The position numbers were made by a program, and so were the translations under genes. Shown in pieces: positions 1 to 5,558 of a stretch of 8,781 nt of DNA (position 1 is its first letter; every line of letters begins with the position of its first letter). The DNA comes from Methanoregula sp. (lineage in GTDB: Archaea; Halobacteriota; Methanomicrobia; Methanomicrobiales; Methanospirillaceae), in contig JAQTSH010000025.1 in NCBI GenBank assembly GCA_028711405.1, forward strand, positions 4,891 to 13,671, read 5' to 3'. The notes under the pieces are model-generated. The model saw only the letters and a program-made list of their open reading frames with translations, made no database searches and was not told where the DNA came from.

Positions 1-287
1 TTGTGGTTCACTTCCCAGATCGACTTGTAGCATCCGTTGCATAAAAGCGCAATGTCCATCTTCATCTGCTCGGCGAGCACAAGGTTCCGTGCTGCCATCG
101 CGTAAAAGACATTGAGATCGATCGATCCGAATGCACCTGGTGCAGGGCAGCAACTGGCTCCCTTGAGGGGGACGAGCTCAACGCCGAGTTTCTTTAGTCC
201 CTTGATGGAAGCCGATTCACATCCGGGATACCGGTTGGGGGCAATACAGCCAAGATAGAATGCGAACTTGAATTTTGCTTCTGACAT
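1..287 (-). CDS. hdrB: CoB-CoM heterodisulfide reductase subunit B, N-terminal part
   Basis: Partial gene: 95 codons, starting at the ATG read from 287 and running off the left edge. HdrB carries the non-cubane [4Fe-4S] clusters at which the CoM-S-S-CoB heterodisulfide is reduced in the cytoplasmic HdrABC complex. The protein begins MSEAKFKFAFYLGC. It shows the first cysteine-rich CCG-type motif of the family: Cys14, then a CCP pair at 47-48 and a CNGC pair near residue 83, the usual order C...CC...CxxC. The second CCG motif lies outside the window. A strong Shine-Dalgarno (GGGAGGGG on the minus strand, 297-304) sits 9 bp before the ATG, inside the end of hdrC, and the gap to hdrC is only 6 bp. 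It is therefore the last visible gene of the operon starting at 2346. HdrA, the flavin subunit, is not in the window. Confidence 0.93.
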   Translation of the reverse strand, partial: MSEAKFKFAFYLGCIAPNRYPGCESASIKGLKKLGVELVPLKGASCCPAPGAFGSIDLNVFYAMAARNLVLAEQMKMDIALLCNGCYKSIWEVNH

Positions 288-293
288 GGTATC

Positions 294-875
294 TTACCCC
301 TCCCTTTCCTTGACAATCCGGTCAGAATTTGCCTTGAGCTTATAGTGGTCGAGGATCTTTTGGATACCGGGTATAAATTCCGGATACATGTGGGTGGTCG
401 GTGGGTCACGAGTGAGTCCGAGTTTCTCGCGGGCTGCCCTGTTCACGTCATTGTTTGGCACACCATGACCGGTCTTATAAATAGACTGCACGGTCTTCAG
501 GAAGTTCACCGGTATAATATCGCGTTTGAAGGCGAGGTTCCTCATCGCCATGATGACATCTGTGGGTGCAATGTCGCGGGGGCACCGGTCTGTACAGCTA
601 TAACAGGTAGTACAGAGCCAGAGATCGGGATCGGTAAGAGCTTCATTCTCAAGCCCGAGCACCGCTCTCCTCATAAACTTGCGGATGCGGTAGGTGCTCC
701 TCGGTGCTGACGGGCACGATCCGGTGCAGGTTCCGCACTGGTAGCACATGTGGGCGATGGTGCGTGAGATTGCTTTTACTTTTTTCGTGAATTCCGGGTT
801 CGAGTCATCAGCGTAGTATCGCTGGTCGTGGAGTTTCTTCTCCAGCGCTTCCGGGTAACCTTTTGTTCGTACCAT
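294..875 (-). CDS. hdrC: CoB-CoM heterodisulfide reductase subunit C
   Basis: 193-aa iron-sulfur protein that passes electrons from HdrA to the HdrB active site. Two classical [4Fe-4S] motifs of the CxxCxxCxxxCP type are visible: Cys44/47/50/54 (CYQCGTCTGSCP) and Cys88/91/94/98 (CTTCYSCTDRCP). The helical segment between them and the length near 190 residues fit HdrC. No membrane segments are seen, consistent with the soluble HdrABC type and not HdrDE. The ATG at 875 is preceded by a GAGGGAG Shine-Dalgarno (880-886) that overlaps the stop region of the polyferredoxin gene, leaving a 9-bp gap. hdrB follows after 6 bp. Placement directly behind FwdF/FwdG-like ferredoxins suggests co-expression with the formylmethanofuran dehydrogenase electron chain. 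Confidence 0.95.
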   Translation of the reverse strand: MVRTKGYPEALEKKLHDQRYYADDSNPEFTKKVKAISRTIAHMCYQCGTCTGSCPSAPRSTYRIRKFMRRAVLGLENEALTDPDLWLCTTCYSCTDRCPRDIAPTDVIMAMRNLAFKRDIIPVNFLKTVQSIYKTGHGVPNNDVNRAAREKLGLTRDPPTTHMYPEFIPGIQKILDHYKLKANSDRIVKEREG

Positions 876-884
876 GGTGCTCCC

Positions 885-2057
885 TCACGCCTTCTCCATA
901 ATCTTTATTCCGACCTGTCCGGTCACACCCTCTTTCACTTTCGAGGTGCGCTTCGTGAAGAGCTTCTCTTTGATCTTCTTGAACAGGTCTGTCTCAGTAC
1001 CCTTGACGCGGACGCCGGTCCTCTGCATGATGATGATGTCCTCACCCGGGCATGCATTCACACAGGCACCGCACAGGATACAGTAATCCTTGTTGACTGC
1101 GATCGTCTTCTCGATCTCGTGTCCCATCTCCGATGCCGGTTTCGCGGACGGCAGGTAGATCGCGTTTGCCGGGCAGACCTCGGCGCAGGTTGAGCAGCCG
1201 CCGGGGCATTTCTCGGCGTGGAACTCGATGTCGCCTTCGAAGATCTTCTCGACCGTGATCGCTTCGGGCGGACAGTTGCGCGAGCACCAGGTGCAGGTGC
1301 AACAGTTGTCCTGGACGATGCTGACCTTTCCGTCAACCTTGTCGGAGATCACTTCACGTTCTACCGTGATGCACTCCTCAGGGCAGGCTTCGACACAGAC
1401 CTTGCATGCGTCGCATTTTGCCTCATCCCAGACGACTTCGCCCTCGACTTTGCCGGTCTCAGCGGTGAACTCTTTGTGTTTCACTACAAGCGCCGGACAG
1501 AGCGCACCACACAGACCGCAGAGCGAACACTTCTCCATGTCGACTTTGAACGTGGTCTTGGTCCTGATGGCGGTGTGGCGGTCTTTTGCGCCGGCTACCG
1601 GTCCCTTGTAGGTTCCTTCGTACGCGGGAACATTCCGGTCGATAGCGTCACGCGGGCAGACCTCTTCACAGATCGTGCACTTGACACACTTCTCGTCATC
1701 AATCTCTGCCTTCATGTCATATTGCGGGAATCCTTCCTTTTCAAGGATCGGGAGCCGCTCCTGATTGTCAACTTTCAGAGTCAACGCGTTGAACGGACAC
1801 ATGACGACGCAAACACCACAATAGGAGCACTTGGTCTCGTCCACATCCACCGGGGCAGCGTAATTGATTGCGCCACGCCGGGATGCACCAACAAGCCCGA
1901 GAACGATCGCTTCCTCGGGGCATGCATCAACGCAGATCCCGCACCCTGTGCAGGTCTCTGAATTAAGAATCAGGTTGTTCACGTTCTGAAGGAGCCGCTG
2001 CTCCATCACAACGTTGACACCATCCCTCTTTTTGGAAAACTTTGGAAACAATGCCAT
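885..2057 (-). CDS. fwdF: FwdF/FmdF-like polyferredoxin with eight [4Fe-4S] motifs
   Basis: 390-aa polyferredoxin. Eight cysteine clusters are visible, starting near residues 36, 77, 124, 177, 215, 253, 284 and 326. Seven have the standard CxxCxxCxxxCP spacing; the one at 284 is CPGGCSTCAEVCP, with one extra residue between the first two cysteines. Eight clusters and this length match FwdF/FmdF, the electron-wire subunit of formylmethanofuran dehydrogenase, better than the 12-cluster MvhB. FwdF delivers low-potential electrons for CO2 reduction to formylmethanofuran and is known to bridge to heterodisulfide reductase in large methanogen complexes. The frame stays open upstream to 2339, but the start at 2057 (MALFPKFSKK) is preferred: it has GAGGG at 2065-2069, spaced 7 bp, and the upstream part only shadows the ferredoxin gene. 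The main uncertainty is which paralogue (tungsten or molybdenum enzyme) it serves. Confidence 0.82.
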   Translation of the reverse strand: MALFPKFSKKRDGVNVVMEQRLLQNVNNLILNSETCTGCGICVDACPEEAIVLGLVGASRRGAINYAAPVDVDETKCSYCGVCVVMCPFNALTLKVDNQERLPILEKEGFPQYDMKAEIDDEKCVKCTICEEVCPRDAIDRNVPAYEGTYKGPVAGAKDRHTAIRTKTTFKVDMEKCSLCGLCGALCPALVVKHKEFTAETGKVEGEVVWDEAKCDACKVCVEACPEECITVEREVISDKVDGKVSIVQDNCCTCTWCSRNCPPEAITVEKIFEGDIEFHAEKCPGGCSTCAEVCPANAIYLPSAKPASEMGHEIEKTIAVNKDYCILCGACVNACPGEDIIIMQRTGVRVKGTETDLFKKIKEKLFTKRTSKVKEGVTGQVGIKIMEKA

Positions 2058-2079
2058 AAAATAACCCTCACGCTGTCCT

Positions 2080-2346
2080 TTATTGTACCTTTGCCTGTGC
2101 TCTGGTTTCCCAGGGCCCTGCCAGCCTGATAACATTGTGCGGACATGCCTGGACACAGACGCCGCAACCGGCGCAGAGCTCACCCTTGAAGTCGAGAACG
2201 ACAGATTTTCCGTCCTTGACTTTGTAGATCTTGTCCTTGGAGGCAGGATCCACGGTGTGAAGCTCCAATGCGTCCACAGGGCACGCAACAACACAATTGT
2301 TACAGCCGGTACAATGTTCCATGTTAATGTGCACTGCAAATGTCAT
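2080..2346 (-). CDS. fwdG: Two-cluster ferredoxin, FwdG-like
   Basis: 88-aa 2[4Fe-4S] ferredoxin. The motifs are Cys12/15/18/22 (CTGCNNCVVACP) and Cys58/61/64/68 (CAGCGVCVQACP), separated by a 35-residue insertion typical of FwdG and longer than in clostridial ferredoxins. FwdG carries electrons within the formylmethanofuran dehydrogenase complex. It is the first gene of the minus-strand operon, 22 bp ahead of the FwdF-like gene. I chose the ATG at 2346 (MTFAVHINMEH), with a GGTG Shine-Dalgarno variant (2356-2359) spaced 9 bp. A GTG at 2358 would add four residues and would remove that site. A generic ferredoxin is possible, but the FwdF-like partner and the HdrCB context argue for the Fwd/Hdr electron chain. 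Confidence 0.78.
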   Translation of the reverse strand: MTFAVHINMEHCTGCNNCVVACPVDALELHTVDPASKDKIYKVKDGKSVVLDFKGELCAGCGVCVQACPHNVIRLAGPWETRAQAKVQ

Positions 2347-2403
2347 GATTTCACGCACCAGCTATGATCGATCCTAAAATCGATTATCAGAAGATGGTGA
2401 AAG

Positions 2404-2416
2404 AAAATAGATAAAT
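2404..2416 (-). promoter_or_regulatory. Candidate TATA box of the fwdGF-hdrCB operon
   Basis: Read on the minus strand this AT-rich stretch is ATTTATCTATTTT, 58 to 70 bp upstream of the ferredoxin ATG. An archaeal TATA box usually lies about 25 bp before the transcript start, which would place the start near 2385 and give a leader of about 40 nt. This is the best-looking box on this strand in the intergenic region, but other AT-rich stretches exist. Confidence 0.4.
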
Positions 2417-2449
2417 GTTCTGAAATTATCTCGGAGAAAGCGGCAAATT

Positions 2450-2482
2450 ATTGTAGATTTTTAATTTAAGAGGATTTACAAT
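2450..2482. repeat. Spaced inverted half-sites ATTGTA ... TACAAT
   Basis: ATTGTA at 2450-2455 and TACAAT at 2477-2482 are the two halves of the palindrome found intact at 2488-2497 and 2504-2513, here separated by 21 bp. The TACAAT halves at 2477, 2492 and 2508 recur every 15 to 16 bp. They look like extra half-sites of one operator array. In AT-rich DNA some of these matches could be chance. Confidence 0.4.
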
Positions 2483-2484
2483 TT

Positions 2485-2500
2485 AATATTGTACAATATT
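2485..2500. promoter_or_regulatory. Perfect 16-bp palindrome, candidate operator
   Basis: AATATTGTACAATATT is its own reverse complement over all 16 bases. It lies in the non-coding region between the fwdGF-hdrCB operon and ftr, about 123 bp before the ftr ATG and 140 bp from the ferredoxin ATG. Its core ATTGTACAAT is repeated at 2504-2513. A dimeric DNA-binding regulator is the natural reading; I do not recognise which one. Confidence 0.55.
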
Positions 2501-2503
2501 TTT

Positions 2504-2513
2504 ATTGTACAAT
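2504..2513. promoter_or_regulatory. Second ATTGTACAAT palindrome, candidate operator
   Basis: A 10-bp perfect palindrome identical to the core of the one at 2485-2500, with centres 16 bp apart (about one and a half helical turns). It ends about 43 bp before the candidate ftr TATA box, a position suited to an upstream activator or a divergent-promoter switch. Confidence 0.55.
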
Positions 2514-2555
2514 TTGTGTTCAGATTTATGCGCTCCGGAATGCAGATCAAATTAG

Positions 2556-2565
2556 AAAATTTATT
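2556..2565 (+). promoter_or_regulatory. Candidate TATA box of ftr
   Basis: AAAATTTATT, preceded by purines that could serve as a BRE. About 25 bp downstream gives a transcript start near 2588, just before the GGAGG at 2596-2600. The leader would be about 20 nt, which is typical of archaea. Confidence 0.45.
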
Positions 2566-2595
2566 CAATGAACATCATGGTAATCTACTTGTACC

Positions 2596-2600
2596 GGAGG
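2596..2600 (+). promoter_or_regulatory. Shine-Dalgarno site of ftr
   Basis: GGAGG, 7 bp before the ATG at 2608. It decides the start: the ATG at 2603 is in another frame and too close to the site. Confidence 0.75.
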
Positions 2601-2607
2601 TTATGTT

Positions 2608-3492
2608 ATGGAAATCAACGGCGTTACAATTGACAACACATACGCGGAGGCATTCCCGACCTGGGTCTGCCGGGTGATCATCACAGCGGTAACAAGAGAC
2701 TGGGCACGGAAGGCGGCAACGGAAGCGACCGGTTTTGCTACATCAGCGATCGGCTGCCCATGCGAAGCAGGGATCGAATGCGATGTGCCGGCATCCGAGA
2801 CACCTGATGGCAGACCGGGTGTGGCAATTCTCATCTGTACCGGGAAAAAGAAACTGAAGGACCAGGTTGTGGAGCGGGTGGCAGAATGCGTGCTCACAGC
2901 GCCGACAACAGCCGTCTTTAACGGTATAACGAATGCCGAAGAGAAGATCGCAGTCAAGCTCCACTTCTTTGGCGACGGGTACGAGTACCAGAAAGAAGTG
3001 GGCGGCAGGAAGTGCTGGGCAATTCCGGTCATGAATGGCGAATATGTCGGTGAAGAAGAGTTCGGTATCGTGAAGGGTGTTGCGGGGGGCAACTTCTTTG
3101 TGATGGGCGAGAACCAGATGGCAGCGCTCGTCGGTGCAGAGGTTGCGGCTGAAGCGATTTCTCACGCAAAAGGCGTCATCACGAGTTTCCCCGGCGGGAT
3201 TGTCGGCAGCGGTTCCAAGGTTGGCAGCCTGAAGTACAAGTTCATGCATGCCTCGACAAACGAGAAGTATTGCCCGACGCTGCGCGAAAAGGTTCCGGAC
3301 TCAAAAGTCCCGGCAGGTATCAATGCAATTTACGAGATTGTCATCGATGGTGTCGATGAGAAGAGCGTTGCAGATGCGATGAGTGTGGGCATCAAGGCAG
3401 CAGTGAAAGTACCGGGCGTGAAGTTCATCTCTGCCGGGAACTTTGGCGGCACGCTCGGACCCTTCAAGATCGAGCTCCACAAGATTCTTTGA
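2608..3492 (+). CDS. ftr: Formylmethanofuran:tetrahydromethanopterin formyltransferase
   Basis: 294-aa soluble enzyme that moves the formyl group from formylmethanofuran to the N5 of tetrahydromethanopterin (or sarcinapterin), the second step of CO2-reducing methanogenesis. Full length matches the family (about 296 residues). Family hallmarks include TYAEAFPTW at residues 11-19, the segment ATSAIGCPCEAGIE at 44-57, an acidic-rich central part, and a glycine-rich stretch near 190-200 (SFPGGIVGSGSKVGS). The ATG at 2608 has GGAGG 7 bp upstream. The gene is transcribed away from the fwdGF-hdrCB operon and shares its control region, so the enzyme making formylmethanofuran and the one consuming it may be co-regulated. 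It looks single-cistron: oligo-T tracts follow the stop, and the next gene has its own TATA box. Confidence 0.97.
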   Translation: MEINGVTIDNTYAEAFPTWVCRVIITAVTRDWARKAATEATGFATSAIGCPCEAGIECDVPASETPDGRPGVAILICTGKKKLKDQVVERVAECVLTAPTTAVFNGITNAEEKIAVKLHFFGDGYEYQKEVGGRKCWAIPVMNGEYVGEEEFGIVKGVAGGNFFVMGENQMAALVGAEVAAEAISHAKGVITSFPGGIVGSGSKVGSLKYKFMHASTNEKYCPTLREKVPDSKVPAGINAIYEIVIDGVDEKSVADAMSVGIKAAVKVPGVKFISAGNFGGTLGPFKIELHKIL

Positions 3493-3500
3493 GCATCTCA

Positions 3501-3528
3501 TTTTTTTCACATCCTTTTTTACAATTTT
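3501..3528 (+). terminator. Oligo-T terminator tracts after ftr
   Basis: Runs of 7, 6 and 4 T (3501-3507, 3515-3520, 3525-3528) begin 8 bp after the ftr stop. Archaeal RNA polymerase terminates on such U-rich stretches without needing a hairpin. Confidence 0.7.
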
Positions 3529-3558
3529 CTCTTTCGATTCGAGCGTGGCGAGGATATG

Positions 3559-3573
3559 ACCGGATGAGCCGGT
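3559..3573 (+). terminator. Short stem-loop followed by T run
   Basis: ACCGG-ATGAG-CCGGT can form a 5-bp stem and is followed by TTT. It may act as a back-up terminator behind ftr. The stem is short, so this is a weak call. Confidence 0.3.
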
Positions 3574-3584
3574 TTTCGTTCTTA

Positions 3585-3609
3585 TCGATTATACCTCGTC
3601 GATTATACC
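3585..3609. repeat. Tandem direct repeat TCGATTATACC x2
   Basis: Exact 11-bp copies at 3585-3595 and 3599-3609, 14 bp apart, in the non-coding region before the five-gene operon. The first eight bases (TCGATTAT) also occur at 2380-2387 in the other non-coding region. A regulator site is possible, but no function is shown. The rest of the gap 3493-3721 holds only the terminator and promoter signals listed here. Confidence 0.4.
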
Positions 3610-3669
3610 GCGTGGCTGATTCGTACCCGATCTGGTTGGTGACCCCCGTTCACGATCAATATCGAACGC

Positions 3670-3678
3670 TATAAATAG
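3670..3678 (+). promoter_or_regulatory. TATA box of the Mmp11 operon
   Basis: TATAAATAG, a near-ideal archaeal TATA box, 44 to 52 bp before the ATG at 3722. The expected transcript start near 3700 gives a leader of about 20 nt. GTTC (3648-3651) and GAAC (3664-3667) flank the region just upstream as an inverted pair. No other convincing promoter is seen before the following overlapping genes, so this one probably serves all five. Confidence 0.65.
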
Positions 3679-3721
3679 TGTTATTGCCGATTCTTTTGTT
3701 AACGAAAATTTCGGCGATAAC

Positions 3722-4678
3722 ATGATCACGCTTACACCCGACGACGTGAAGCAGCGGTTCGGTCCGCTCTTTGCAAAGAAATTCCTCGTGATGGTTGACG
3801 AACGTGCCGGCATGGCAGAGATCCTTGAGCAGTGCCATGCGCGGGGCACCATCGAATGGGACGCGATGAACCGCCGCCGCGCCGGAGGGGTCGTTCTCGG
3901 CTGCATGGTCGAAGGCAGCGCGATGACGATCCACGCGAAGCTCGGCAGACTCCCGGTCAACTTCGGGGCGGCAGGGGATACCATCGGCGGACAGGCACTT
4001 GAGGCAGTGGATGTAAACGGGGATGAGGTGATTACGAGCTGGGCAGGGATCGCGGGCGCCGGTGTCGGTGTCGCCGCATGTCTCCCGCAGGCGCCGGGTG
4101 TGCTCCGTGCGGAATATCCCACGGAGGACGACCTGAAGATCGGCGGCGCCCGGACGAACCGGGTCCGGATCGTCTCGCCCCGGTACGAGAAGGTCTGCTT
4201 CGGCATCGATGACACGGACACAAAGACCGAAGGCGCGACCTGGGTGCTGGCGCTCAAATGCGCTGAAGCCTGCCGGGTGCCAGGCGTCGAATTTTTAAAT
4301 ATGCGCCTTGTCCAGCTCAATCCTCTTGTGCCGCAGAAGACGACGAATTGTGTCGGGTCCGCGCTGAACTTCGCGGTGCGCCCCGGTCAGGTGACCGCGC
4401 TTGCCGACCATGTCCGGGCGTTTGTGGAGGCGCACACGGTCTCGGACGATACCGGCATTGCGTGGTACCGGGGGATCGAGTTCCCGCGCGGGTCCCCGTT
4501 CGCCGAATCGATCAAGACCCGGATCGTGACGGTCGAGGAAGCGGAACGCGAGGCAGCAGCGCTGGACATCCGGTTCCTGGACGGGAACGGACGAAAGGGC
4601 AGGATCGGGGCGCTCGGCGCGGTGCTCTGGGGTAACAGGGGGATTGAAGCGGCGGGGTTGTATGGCGAGCATCTCTGA
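3722..4678 (+). CDS. Mmp11 paralogue with TiaS-like GIDDTD motif
   Basis: 318-aa protein of unknown function, first gene of the plus-strand operon. It aligns along its length with the next gene product: VDER near residue 25, a glycine-rich GAGVG...AC...GVLR block at 112-129, GIDDTDT at 161-167, GATW at 171-174, QLNP at 198-201, TTNCV at 207-211 and SDDTG in the C-terminal part. GIDDTD followed by LNP...K-T resembles the kinase (TCKD) domain of TiaS, the archaeal tRNA-Ile2 agmatidine synthetase, which uses ATP. The OB-fold and zinc ribbon of TiaS are absent, so a tRNA role is not supported. The ATG at 3722 lies behind a short leader with no clear Shine-Dalgarno. ATP binding is inference; a heterodimer with the next protein is plausible. 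Confidence 0.7.
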   Translation: MITLTPDDVKQRFGPLFAKKFLVMVDERAGMAEILEQCHARGTIEWDAMNRRRAGGVVLGCMVEGSAMTIHAKLGRLPVNFGAAGDTIGGQALEAVDVNGDEVITSWAGIAGAGVGVAACLPQAPGVLRAEYPTEDDLKIGGARTNRVRIVSPRYEKVCFGIDDTDTKTEGATWVLALKCAEACRVPGVEFLNMRLVQLNPLVPQKTTNCVGSALNFAVRPGQVTALADHVRAFVEAHTVSDDTGIAWYRGIEFPRGSPFAESIKTRIVTVEEAEREAAALDIRFLDGNGRKGRIGALGAVLWGNRGIEAAGLYGEHL

Positions 4679-5558
4679 ACCGTATATCATCCACTACCCG
4701 CAGATCGTCGCGGTGGCGGATGAACGCGGGGAGCGGATCGAGCTCGTGGAGTTCTTTGACTGCGTGGGCGGCGCGATGTGGTCAGAACGCCATTACAAAA
4801 AGAGCCCGCTGGTCACCGATGTCCGCCCGGTTGGCGCGACGATGCGGTACCTGCTCCGTCCCGGCACGGTCAATCTCGCACTCGAGGGTTCACGGTTTCC
4901 TGCCGGCATTTCGGGTGTGACCGTTACTGGCACCGAGATCGCGATCACGTATATCGGAATGGGCGGCGGGGGCGTGGGTGCAACCGCGTGCCGGGCGGAT
5001 GCGAAAGGTGTCCTGCGGAGCCGGGCAGACGAGTCCGGGGGCGGGAAAGTTGCTGAAGCGACAATCTGGCTCCCGCGACGGCAGCGCGTGCTCATCGGCG
5101 TGGACGATACGGATACCCCGGACAAAGGAGCGACGTGGACGCTTGTCCATAATATCGCACAAGCGGTGGAGGATGAACACTCAGCCTATCTGTCCCACAC
5201 GATCGTGCAGCTCTTTCCGGTGCCGTACCGGACGAAGAACTGCGTGAGCCTCGTTGCAGAGTTTGCGACGACCGAGCCCGACCGGCTGGTGGACCGGTTC
5301 CACCGGCTTCTCGAACAGTACACGCTCTCAGAGAAGACCGGCATGGCAGTCTATACCGGGTTTGTCCCGTCAGAATCGCTTCTTGCGTACGGGCGGCGCG
5401 TGAAACGGGGCGAGGTTGGACCGGAACTGCTCCGGGAGGTGGATGACCCCCACCTCCGGGTGGTGATGGCGGGCAGGGGAATCACGGGTGCGGTGGCTGC
5501 CCTGCCATTTTTTACGAGATATGAGGAGGCGCTGGACTTATGCGATGGACGGACTTAA
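4662..5558 (+). CDS. mmp11: Methanogenesis marker protein 11
   Basis: 298-aa protein matching, from memory of the family, methanogenesis marker 11 (TIGR03280), found only in methanogens and without known function. Recognisable parts are EPYII at the N-terminus, FDCVGGAMW at 32-40, GMGGGGVGATAC at 99-110, GGGKVAEATI near 126-135, GVDDTDT at 146-152, GATW at 156-159, LSHTIVQLFP at 177-186 and KNCV at 192-195. The GxDDTD region resembles the TiaS kinase domain. It overlaps the preceding paralogous gene by 17 bp and the radical SAM gene by 19 bp. I chose the ATG at 4662 (MASISEPYII); an in-frame TTG at 4644 would add six residues with no better ribosome site. Soluble, with no signal or membrane segment. 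Likely translated by coupling with the upstream gene. Confidence 0.82.
   Translation: MASISEPYIIHYPQIVAVADERGERIELVEFFDCVGGAMWSERHYKKSPLVTDVRPVGATMRYLLRPGTVNLALEGSRFPAGISGVTVTGTEIAITYIGMGGGGVGATACRADAKGVLRSRADESGGGKVAEATIWLPRRQRVLIGVDDTDTPDKGATWTLVHNIAQAVEDEHSAYLSHTIVQLFPVPYRTKNCVSLVAEFATTEPDRLVDRFHRLLEQYTLSEKTGMAVYTGFVPSESLLAYGRRVKRGEVGPELLREVDDPHLRVVMAGRGITGAVAALPFFTRYEEALDLCDGRT
5523..5529 (+). promoter_or_regulatory. Shine-Dalgarno site of the radical SAM gene
   Basis: GAGGAGG inside the end of the mmp11 gene, 10 bp before the ATG at 5540. It supports a start that overlaps mmp11 by 19 bp. Confidence 0.65.

Noticed and set aside
1218..1961. 247-codon open frame on the plus strand
   Set aside because: It lies opposite the polyferredoxin, whose eight cysteine motifs prove the minus-strand frame; the antisense protein shows no recognisable domain.
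2058..2339. N-terminal extension of the polyferredoxin by 94 codons
   Set aside because: The stretch is another frame of the two-cluster ferredoxin gene, has no ferredoxin features, and the start at 2057 has a well-placed GAGGG.
2347..2607. Small gene or RNA gene in the divergent intergenic region (for example the frame from 2489)
   Set aside because: The open frame from 2489 runs through the palindromes and promoter signals into ftr in another frame, has no ribosome site, and no tRNA-like cloverleaf or stable fold is evident.
3589..4320. 243-codon open frame on the minus strand
   Set aside because: Serine/proline/arginine-rich shadow of the Mmp11 paralogue in high-GC DNA; it would also cross the clear TATA box of that operon.
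3722..5558. Calling either GxDDTD protein TiaS (tRNA-Ile2 agmatidine synthetase)
   Set aside because: Both lack the OB-fold and zinc-ribbon parts and place the motif mid-protein, not at the N-terminus; full-length similarity is to each other and to Mmp11.
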